From a bacterium YEK0313 (lineage in GTDB: Bacteria; Pseudomonadota; Alphaproteobacteria; Rhizobiales; Phreatobacteraceae): DNA of 64,000 nucleotides. Shown here piece by piece: positions 57,587 through 64,000 of the stretch; within the stretch, counting starts at the first letter, position 1, and the number at the start of each line of letters is the position of its first letter. The notes beneath the pieces were generated by a model, which was not told where the DNA came from, made no database searches, and saw only the letters and a program-made list of their open reading frames with translations. The stretch spans positions 3,438,615-3,502,614 of the forward strand of contig CCMO02000001.1 in the NCBI GenBank assembly GCA_000751295.2, in the 5' to 3' direction. The position numbers and the translations under genes are program-made.

Positions 57587-58729
57587 TCAGAGCGGTTTGC
57601 GGCCGGCCACGTCGCCATGCGACAGCCGGGCCATGGGGAGGAGGATGCGGAACAGGGTCCGGCGCGGCTGGCTGTCGCATTCGACGATGCCGCCGTGATC
57701 GCCGACGATCTTGGCGACCAGGGCGAGGCCGAGGCCCGATCCGGAACTCTTGGTGGTGACGAACGGGTCGAACAGGTGCGGCAGCAGGTCGTCCGGCACG
57801 CCGGGGCCATTGTCGCGGATGCAGACCTCCAGCGGCAGCGCTACCCGGCTGTTGGTGCCCGGCATGGTCAGCCGCACGCCGGGGCGGAAGGCGGTGGAGA
57901 GCAGGATCTCGCCGTCGGATGCGTGGTCGCCGATCGCCTCGGCGGCGTTCTTGGCGAGGTTGAGGAACACCTGGACGAGTTGGTCGCGATTGCCGAAGAC
58001 CGGCGGCAGCGAGGGATCGTATTCCTCGGCGAACCGGATATGGCGGGCAAAGCCGGACTGCGACAGCTTCTTCACGTGTTCGAGCACGACATGGATGTTG
58101 ACCGGCTCGCGCTCGACCGGGCGATCGTCGGAAAACACCTCCATGCGGTCGACCAGCTTCACGATGCGGTCGGCCTCGTCGCAGATGAGCCGCGTCAGCG
58201 TGCGATCCTGGTCGTCCACCGAGCTTTCGAGCAGCTGGGCCGCGCCGCGAATGCCCGACAGCGGGTTCTTGATCTCGTGGGCGAGCATGCCGGCCAGCGC
58301 CGTGACCGAGCGTGCGGCGCCGCGATGGGTCAGCTGCCGGTCCATCTTGTCGGCGATGGTGCGCTCCTGGAGCATGATCACCACCGCGCCGGCCCGTTCC
58401 GGCAGCGGCGCGACATAGATGTCGACCACGCGTTCGGCGCCGTTGCGCGGCGTGCCGAGGTCGACCTTGTATTCGTTGACCGGTGCGCCCCGCTCGCGGA
58501 CCTGCTCGATCAGCGCGAGCAGCGGACTGCCGAACGGCACCAGTTCGCGCAGGGCGTGGCGCCGCAGCACGGGGATCGAGGCCTGGAAGAAGGCCTCCGC
58601 CGCCGCGTTGCCGTCGAGGATCACGCCCTCGGCCGAGACGCTGACGACCGGATGGGGCAAGGCGTTCAGGATCGAATCGGAACCGGGCGCGGCGGATGTC
58701 CCGGCCGGCGGCTTGGTCGCGACAGTCAT
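57587..58729 (-). CDS. ntrB: Nitrogen sensor kinase/phosphatase NtrB
   Basis: Cytoplasmic histidine kinase (380 aa) that phosphorylates or dephosphorylates NtrC in response to PII. PAS domain (about 20-130), HisKA with the site His in MLAHEIKNPLSGI (about residue 150), HATPase with NLAKNAAEAIG, DNGPGVPDDLL and GSGLGLALVAK. No membrane segment. The ATG overlaps the dusB stop (ATGA). Confidence 0.97.
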   Translation of the reverse strand: MTVATKPPAGTSAAPGSDSILNALPHPVVSVSAEGVILDGNAAAEAFFQASIPVLRRHALRELVPFGSPLLALIEQVRERGAPVNEYKVDLGTPRNGAERVVDIYVAPLPERAGAVVIMLQERTIADKMDRQLTHRGAARSVTALAGMLAHEIKNPLSGIRGAAQLLESSVDDQDRTLTRLICDEADRIVKLVDRMEVFSDDRPVEREPVNIHVVLEHVKKLSQSGFARHIRFAEEYDPSLPPVFGNRDQLVQVFLNLAKNAAEAIGDHASDGEILLSTAFRPGVRLTMPGTNSRVALPLEVCIRDNGPGVPDDLLPHLFDPFVTTKSSGSGLGLALVAKIVGDHGGIVECDSQPRRTLFRILLPMARLSHGDVAGRKPL

Positions 58730-59766
58730 GCGGCCGCCCTCCAGGCGAACGTGTCATAGGCTTCGGCAAGGGCGCGTATCACGGCCGAGGGCTGATCGAG
58801 CGTGAGCACCCGCTGGCGCGCCGCCGCAAGCTCGGCCGGAGCCGCGCCAACCGTCTGGGCGGCATGGTCGAGCGCCCAGCCGAGATGCTTGCGCGCATGG
58901 CGAACGCCCACATCCGCGCCATAGTGGCAAAGCTGGTCCTCGTAGAGATCGACGGCGATCCGCCGCTGGCTGTCGAGGTCGGGGTCGTCGGGCACGGGGG
59001 TGCCCGCAAGATGGGCTGCGACCTGCGCCGGGAACCAGGGGCGCCCCTGCGCGCCGCGGCCGATCATCACGGCATCGGCCTGCGCAAGGCGAAGGCAGTC
59101 CGAAGCCGCCGCGAGCGTCGTCACGTCGCCGTTCGCCACCAGCGGCAGGCGCGTCGCGGCGCGCACCGCGGCGATGGCGGACCAGTTGGCGCTGCCCTTG
59201 TAGAATTGCTGGCGCGTCCGGCCATGAACGGTGATCAGCCTGATGCCCAGCCCGTCGGCACGGCGGGCCAGCTCCGGTGCATTGATCGAGGCCTCGTCCC
59301 AGCCGAGGCGCATCTTCAGCGTCACCGGCACATCGACCGCCGCGACGGTCGCCGCGATCAGCGCTTCGGCGAGATCGAGATCGCGCATCAGCGCCGAGCC
59401 GGCATAACCGCCCGTCACCCGCTTGGCCGGACAGCCCATATTGATGTCGATGATGCCCGCGCCGGCGCCGGCGGCCACCTTGGCGCCCTCTGCCATCCAG
59501 CGCGGCTCGCAGCCGGCGATCTGCACCACGTGCAGGTCGAGCCCGTCGCCCTCAGCCCGCAGCCGTGCCTCTTCCTGGCCCAGCGCCAGGTCATCGCTCG
59601 GCACCATCTCGGACACGACCCAGCCGGCGCCGAAGCGCGCGACCATGCGGCGGAACGGCGCATCGGTCACGCCCGACATCGGCGCAAGCGCGACCGGGCT
59701 CGCGACGGCGATGCCGCCGATCGACAGGGCCACCCCGGAAGGCGCCGAATTGGGCAGGCCGGCCAT
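58726..59766 (-). CDS. dusB: tRNA-dihydrouridine synthase B (NifR3)
   Basis: FMN enzyme (346 aa) reducing uridine to dihydrouridine in tRNA. TIM-barrel start APMSGVTDAPFRRM (FMN), catalytic Cys in NMGCPAKRVTGGYAGSALM (about residue 112), VHGRTRQQFYKGSANW, NGDVT, and IGRGAQGRPWF. The nifR3-ntrB-ntrC arrangement was first noted in Rhodobacter and is typical of alphaproteobacteria. Divergent from ispDF. Confidence 0.96.
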   Translation of the reverse strand: MAGLPNSAPSGVALSIGGIAVASPVALAPMSGVTDAPFRRMVARFGAGWVVSEMVPSDDLALGQEEARLRAEGDGLDLHVVQIAGCEPRWMAEGAKVAAGAGAGIIDINMGCPAKRVTGGYAGSALMRDLDLAEALIAATVAAVDVPVTLKMRLGWDEASINAPELARRADGLGIRLITVHGRTRQQFYKGSANWSAIAAVRAATRLPLVANGDVTTLAAASDCLRLAQADAVMIGRGAQGRPWFPAQVAAHLAGTPVPDDPDLDSQRRIAVDLYEDQLCHYGADVGVRHARKHLGWALDHAAQTVGAAPAELAAARQRVLTLDQPSAVIRALAEAYDTFAWRAAA

Positions 59767-59943
59767 TGCTATGCCTATTTCCTGTGCGCTCTTGATTGTG
59801 CCTACAGTTTAGACATGTTTTGCCGCACTGCACAAGAGCGTTGCCCTCATATCGGCATGCACAGCGCCGGGAAACGCGATCGGTCGGCCGCGGTAGCCCC
59901 TGCCCGCGATCCGGGCTAGGTAGAGCCCTCGACTGGCGGAAGC

Positions 59944-61140
59944 ATGATGACCTCGACCCCGACCGTTGCCGCATTGATCGTCGCTGCCGGCCGCGGCACC
60001 AGGGCCGGCGACGGCCCGCCGAAACAGTACCGGCATGTCGGCACGCGGCCGCTGATCGCCCATTCGGTGGCGATCTTTGCCGATCACCCGGCGGTCTCCA
60101 CCGTGCGCGTGGTGATCGAGCCGGCCGACAGCGACATCTACCACCGCTCGGTGCCCGCTTCCGCCGCGCTCGGCGCGCCGGTCGCCGGCGGCGCGACACG
60201 CCAGGCCTCGGTGCGCGCCGGCCTGGAGGCGCTCGCCGCCGAAGCGCCCGACCTCGTGCTGATTCACGACGCCGCCCGGCCCTTCGTCTCGCATGCCGTC
60301 ATCGACCGGGCGCTGGCAGCCCTCGCCGATCCTGCCGTGCTGGCGGCCGTGCCCGGCACGCCGGTGGTCGACACGGTCAAGAGCGTCGATGCCGACGAGA
60401 CCGTCACCGGCACCCCGGCCCGCGCTGCACTTCGCGCCATTCAGACGCCGCAGGCCTTCCGCTTCCTGCCGCTGCTCGACGCGCATCGCCAGGCGGCCGC
60501 GGCCGCCGACTTCGTCGCCACCGACGATGCCGCCGTGATGGAATGGGCCGGACATGCAGTACGTGTCTTTGCCGGTGATCCGGCCAATGTGAAGCTCACC
60601 TACGCGCAGGATTTCGCCGCGGCGGAGCGATTGATGACGGGACATGCCGCAATGAACGACGTCAGGATCGGCCAGGGCTATGACGTCCATGCCTTTTGCC
60701 CGGGCGACCATGTCTGGCTCGGCGGCATCAGGATCGAGCACGACCACGGCGTCCTCGCCCATTCCGATGGCGACGTGGTGCTGCATGCCCTGACCGACGC
60801 TCTCCTCGGCGCGATTTCCGACGGTGACATCGGCAGCCATTTCCCGCCGAGCGACCCGCAATGGCGCGACGCCTCCTCCGACCTCTTCCTCGCCCATGCC
60901 GGCGCTCGCATCGCCGCGCGCGGCGGCCAGGTCGGCAATGTCGACATCACCATCGTCGCCGAGGCGCCCAAGGTGGGACCGCATCGCGACGCCATGCGGG
61001 CCCGCATCGGCGCGATTCTGGGCCTTGCGCCGGAGCGGATCGCCATCAAGGCGACGACCAGCGAGAAGATGGGCTTCATCGGCCGGCGCGAGGGACTCGC
61101 GGCGCTTGCGGTCGCGACCGTTCGCCTGCCCGGCGAATGA
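59944..61140 (+). CDS. ispDF: Bifunctional 2-C-methyl-D-erythritol 4-phosphate cytidylyltransferase / 2,4-cyclodiphosphate synthase
   Basis: Fused enzyme (398 aa) of the non-mevalonate isoprenoid pathway. The IspD part (about 1-235) has AALIVAAGRGTRAGDGPPKQ and LIHDAARPFV; the IspF part (about 240-398) begins RIGQGYDVHAF (Asp and His zinc ligands) and contains LAHSDGDVVLHALTDALLGA and ATTSEKMGFIGR. IspE is absent, so it must lie elsewhere. The fusion is typical of alphaproteobacteria and some epsilonproteobacteria. Two adjacent ATGs could start it. Followed by cinA 19 bp on. Confidence 0.97.
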   Translation: MMTSTPTVAALIVAAGRGTRAGDGPPKQYRHVGTRPLIAHSVAIFADHPAVSTVRVVIEPADSDIYHRSVPASAALGAPVAGGATRQASVRAGLEALAAEAPDLVLIHDAARPFVSHAVIDRALAALADPAVLAAVPGTPVVDTVKSVDADETVTGTPARAALRAIQTPQAFRFLPLLDAHRQAAAAADFVATDDAAVMEWAGHAVRVFAGDPANVKLTYAQDFAAAERLMTGHAAMNDVRIGQGYDVHAFCPGDHVWLGGIRIEHDHGVLAHSDGDVVLHALTDALLGAISDGDIGSHFPPSDPQWRDASSDLFLAHAGARIAARGGQVGNVDITIVAEAPKVGPHRDAMRARIGAILGLAPERIAIKATTSEKMGFIGRREGLAALAVATVRLPGE

Positions 61141-61159
61141 GCCAGGAGGAGACCTGACC

Positions 61160-61669
61160 ATGGACGACAGTCACATCCGCGCGGCGGCGACCGATGTCCT
61201 GGCGCTCTGCCGCGCCGCCGGGCTGATGGTGGCCACCGCCGAGAGCTGCACCGGCGGTCTGGTCGCCGGAGCCCTGACGGCGATCGCCGGCTCCTCCGAG
61301 GTGGTCGACCGGGGCTTCGTCACCTATACCAACGAGGCCAAGCAGGAGATGCTCGGCGTGCCGGCGGACGTGCTGGCGCGGGTCGGCGCCGTCTCGCGCG
61401 AGACCGCCGAAGCCATGGCGCGCGGCGCGCTCGCCCATTCGCGTGCCGGTCTCGCGGTATCGATCACCGGCATTGCCGGGCCCGGCGGCGGCAGCGCCGA
61501 CAAGCCGGTCGGTCTCGTCCATTTCGCGGCCGCCGCGCGCGACGGCCGGCTGATCGCCGAGGAGCGCCGCTTCGGCGCCATCGGCCGCGACGCGGTGCGG
61601 ATGGAAAGCGTCGCCGTCGCCCTCGGCATGCTCCGGGCGCTGGCGGTCAGCGCCAGTAGCGGCCGATAA
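61160..61669 (+). CDS. pncC: CinA-family nicotinamide-nucleotide amidohydrolase (PncC)
   Basis: Short protein (169 aa), the C-terminal CinA domain alone. It deamidates nicotinamide mononucleotide to nicotinate mononucleotide in NAD recycling. Motifs: TAESCTGGLVAGALT (about residue 24), VTYTNEAKQEMLGV (about residue 54), and ITGIAGPGGGSADKPVGLVH (about residue 104). CCAGGAGGAG precedes the ATG. Its 3' end overlaps the convergent spermidine-synthase-like gene by 23 bp. Confidence 0.94.
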   Translation: MDDSHIRAAATDVLALCRAAGLMVATAESCTGGLVAGALTAIAGSSEVVDRGFVTYTNEAKQEMLGVPADVLARVGAVSRETAEAMARGALAHSRAGLAVSITGIAGPGGGSADKPVGLVHFAAAARDGRLIAEERRFGAIGRDAVRMESVAVALGMLRALAVSASSGR

Positions 61670-63881
61670 TGGCGCCGACGATGTTCGAATAGTCGTCGGT
61701 CCACGGCCTGACATCGCTGCGCAGAGGCTGCCAGCCATGCGCGGCGTCGAGCCGGCGGAAACTGTCCGCCTGTTCCGCGACGACCACGACCGTCGCGCTG
61801 AAGCGCTTGGCCTCGACCGCCTCGGGCGGCGAGACATAGGCGATGCCGCGTGCGGCGAGGCCTTGGGCGGCGGCGGTCGCCGCCACCACCGGCGAAAGCT
61901 CCATGTGCCGGTTGGAGACGTGCAGCGCGACGAGACCGCCCGGCGCCAGCTTGCGCCGGTAGACCGCCAGCGCCTCGGCGGTCAGAAGATGGCTCGGGAT
62001 CGAGTCGGACGAAAAGGCGTCGATGATGATGAGATCGGCCGCGCCCTGCTCGCCTTCCGCAAGGGTCAGGCGGGCATCGCCCAGAACCACCGGCGCCTCG
62101 GGCGCGCATTGGCGCAGAAACGAGAATTCGGTGCGGGCGATCCGCTCGATTTCCACGTCGATCTCGTAGAACCGCCAGGCGTCCCCGGGCTCGGCGTAGC
62201 AGGCAAGGCTGCCCGAGCCGAGGCCGACCACCGCCACCCGGATCGGCCGGCCAAGCCTTTCCCGCGTCGCGGCGATCGCCTGTCCGAGCGGTCCGGCCGC
62301 GTGATAGTAGCTGAGCGGCTCTGGCCGGCCGGTCGCGGCGATGCGCTCGATGCCGTGCACGGTGGTGCCGTGAGCCAGTTGCTTGAACCGGCCGTCGTCG
62401 GTGACCGAGATCCTGTGGACGCCGAAGAAGCTACGGGTGGTATGCGTCTCGCCGGTGCCGGCATCGAAGACGCGCATGATGCCGACCGCCAACAGCATCA
62501 GCAGCATCAGCCGGAACGGCCGATTGCGCCAGAGAATGGCACCGATCAGCAGGCCGCGCATGAGCAGGACCGCAGCGGCCGCCAGGATCGGCCAGGCCGG
62601 GACGCCGATCAGGCCGGCGAAGACCAGCGCGGCACCGGCGGCGGCGAGCCCCTGGGCGATCCGATCGGCCTTGAACGCCCGCCAGGACGCCCCCGGCCGG
62701 CAGAGGACCGCCAATCCCAGCAGCAGCGGATATTCGGCGACCCAGGAGAACAGATGCGGCGCCAGCAGCCCGGTGAAGATGCCGCCGAGCATGCCGCCGA
62801 ACGACATCCAGAGATAGAAGGCCGTGAGATGGCCCGGCGCCGGCCGGCGGCGGGCGAGCTCGCCATGGCACACCATGGCGGTCACGAAGAAGGCGGTGAG
62901 ATGCAGCAGGACCACCGGCCCGAGCGCGCTGATCGCCGTCTGCGCCGTCAGCGTCAGCACCACCATGATCAGCAGAAAGGGCTGCAGCATCAGGAGGAAG
63001 CGATGCGAGACCAGTTCCCGATCCTGGAACACCAGCACGAAGGTCAGCAGGAACAAGCCGAGCGGCAGCACCCACATGAAGGGCGCCGCCGCGACATCGG
63101 TGGAGAGATAGGCGGTGACCGCCACCATGAGCGCCGAGGGCACGAAGGCGAAGCCGACCCAGCCGGCAATGGCGCGGAAGTCCGGCGCCGCGCCGGCACC
63201 GGTCTCGATCAGGCCGCCCGGCGCCGGCGCCTCGGCGGCCGGCAACTGAACGAGCAGCGCGCCGCAGAAGGCGACGAGCGCGATCAGCAGATAGAAACCC
63301 TGCGACCAGGCGGTGACCTGCAGGCCGAGCGTCGTGAGCGGCTCCACGAGGAACGGATAGGACAGCAGCGCCAGGAACGAGCCGACATTGGAGGCGGCAT
63401 AGAGCCAGTACGGATTCCGGCCCTGGCCGCACTGCGTCCGGGCGAACCAGGCCTGCAGCAGCGGGCCATTGGCGGACAGCGCGAAGAACGGCAGGCCGAT
63501 GGAGGCCGTGAACAGGCCGATGAGCCAGAGCGTCTCGCCGCTCGCCGGCGGCCGGCCCCAGCCGGCGGCCATGCCGAGCGGCAGGGCGAGCGTGGCCGCG
63601 GCGAGGACGGCAATATGGACGGCCACGGCCGCGCGCGGCCGCAGACAGGTCGTCAGCACATGGGCATAGGCATAGCCGCCGAGCAGCATGGCCTGGAAGA
63701 ACACCATGGCGACCGACCAGACGCCCGGACTGCCGCCAAGGCGCGGCAGGACCATTTTCGCGAACAGCGGCTGGACGGCGAACAGCAGGGCGGCGCTGGT
63801 GAACACCGCTGCGCCGAAGACCGCGGTGATCCAAGACCCGGTCGAACTTGGAAGCGAGGCGCGCGCGTCGGCAAGGCTCAT
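61647..63881 (-). CDS. Membrane-anchored spermidine-synthase-like protein
   Basis: Large fused protein (744 aa). The N-terminal 500 residues hold about a dozen hydrophobic helices; the C-terminal 240 form a Rossmann methyltransferase-like domain of the polyamine synthase type: VAVVGLGSGSLACY (about residue 540) is the nucleotide-binding turn, followed by DVEIERIAR, GDARLTLAE and DLIIIDAFSSDSIPSHLLT. In ordinary spermidine synthases the equivalent Asp region reads differently, so catalytic activity is unproven. The ATG at 63881 gives a short cytoplasmic lead; an ATG 29 codons upstream is less likely. Confidence 0.88.
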   Translation of the reverse strand: MSLADARASLPSSTGSWITAVFGAAVFTSAALLFAVQPLFAKMVLPRLGGSPGVWSVAMVFFQAMLLGGYAYAHVLTTCLRPRAAVAVHIAVLAAATLALPLGMAAGWGRPPASGETLWLIGLFTASIGLPFFALSANGPLLQAWFARTQCGQGRNPYWLYAASNVGSFLALLSYPFLVEPLTTLGLQVTAWSQGFYLLIALVAFCGALLVQLPAAEAPAPGGLIETGAGAAPDFRAIAGWVGFAFVPSALMVAVTAYLSTDVAAAPFMWVLPLGLFLLTFVLVFQDRELVSHRFLLMLQPFLLIMVVLTLTAQTAISALGPVVLLHLTAFFVTAMVCHGELARRRPAPGHLTAFYLWMSFGGMLGGIFTGLLAPHLFSWVAEYPLLLGLAVLCRPGASWRAFKADRIAQGLAAAGAALVFAGLIGVPAWPILAAAAVLLMRGLLIGAILWRNRPFRLMLLMLLAVGIMRVFDAGTGETHTTRSFFGVHRISVTDDGRFKQLAHGTTVHGIERIAATGRPEPLSYYHAAGPLGQAIAATRERLGRPIRVAVVGLGSGSLACYAEPGDAWRFYEIDVEIERIARTEFSFLRQCAPEAPVVLGDARLTLAEGEQGAADLIIIDAFSSDSIPSHLLTAEALAVYRRKLAPGGLVALHVSNRHMELSPVVAATAAAQGLAARGIAYVSPPEAVEAKRFSATVVVVAEQADSFRRLDAAHGWQPLRSDVRPWTDDYSNIVGAIIGRYWR

Positions 63882-63927
63882 GGAGGCCGTCCAGCAAGAA
63901 CTGGGGCCAAGTCTTAACGAGCCGGGC

Positions 63928-63999
63928 TTAAGGAGCCGTTGCCGGTCCTGCCGCCCCGTAAACGGCATCGGCGCGCGCTTCGAAAGCCTCGGCGAAACG
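63928..63999 (-). CDS. C-terminus of a probable RatA/COQ10-type SRPBCC protein (5' end outside window)
   Basis: Only the last 23 residues and the stop are inside the window. They read RFAEAFEARADAVYGAAG and end APATAP-like, matching the end of the alphaproteobacterial RatA/COQ10 family of START-fold proteins, often found between lipA and cinA. The context (cinA and ispDF next door) supports this. Too short for more than a tentative call. Confidence 0.45.
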   Translation of the reverse strand, partial: RFAEAFEARADAVYGAAGPATAP

Positions 64000-64000
64000 C

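Overview
The window is a GC-rich chromosomal segment from an alphaproteobacterium, most likely of the order Hyphomicrobiales (Rhizobiales). The evidence is conserved gene order typical of that group: ntrB-ntrC-ntrY-ntrX followed by a D-amino-acid transaminase, hfq and hflX; dusB next to ntrB; a fused ispDF followed by a stand-alone cinA domain; and dacF-tmk-holB-metG-tatD as an overlapping operon. I cannot name the genus. No tRNA, rRNA or CRISPR array was seen.

Layout. 0-8.3 kb: the tail of an FAD monooxygenase, an RlpA lipoprotein, then a tightly packed housekeeping operon (dacF, tmk, holB, metG, tatD, metallo-beta-lactamase-fold hydrolase). 8.3-14.1 kb: a divergent csoR / copper ATPase pair with two clear operators, a LysE-type exporter, a DUF1428 protein, and a TetR regulator divergent from an unknown gene. 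14.3-15.1 kb: a decayed IS481-family element. 15.1-20.2 kb: single genes (MaoC hydratase, two-helix-bundle transporter, VOC, Nudix and HD hydrolases, an amidase and an unknown protein). 20.2-25.6 kb: an IclR regulator divergent from a TPP enzyme / Bug binding protein / FAD monooxygenase operon with two matching operators. 25.6-27.5 kb: an Lrp regulator divergent from a Met-gamma-lyase-like PLP enzyme. 27.5-32.1 kb: a PaoABC-type molybdenum aldehyde oxidoreductase divergent from a second TetR. 32.2-35.1 kb: an unusual ClpC-like unfoldase with an N-terminal zinc finger and a histone-H1-like tail. 35.3-48 kb: a phosphorus-acquisition block: an alkaline-phosphatase-superfamily enzyme, a GpdQ-type glycerophosphodiesterase, an intact IS481-family element, a Ugp-like ABC importer, then pstS-C-A-B-phoU behind a Pho box. 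48-61.7 kb: VOC protein, mazG, hflX, hfq, dat, ntrX, ntrY, ntrC, ntrB, dusB, ispDF, cinA. 61.6-64 kb: a membrane-anchored spermidine-synthase-like protein and the tail of a probable RatA/COQ10-family gene.

The two IS481-family copies are in opposite orientation, share the same CCTAGG target duplication and bracket about 22.5 kb of mostly accessory genes. One copy is intact, the other has lost a single base and 275 bp of the transposase. The best regulatory signals are the perfect palindromes upstream of the two TetR genes (same CGGAG-N5-CTCCG core), the two CsoR sites, the pair of IclR-type sites and the Pho box.
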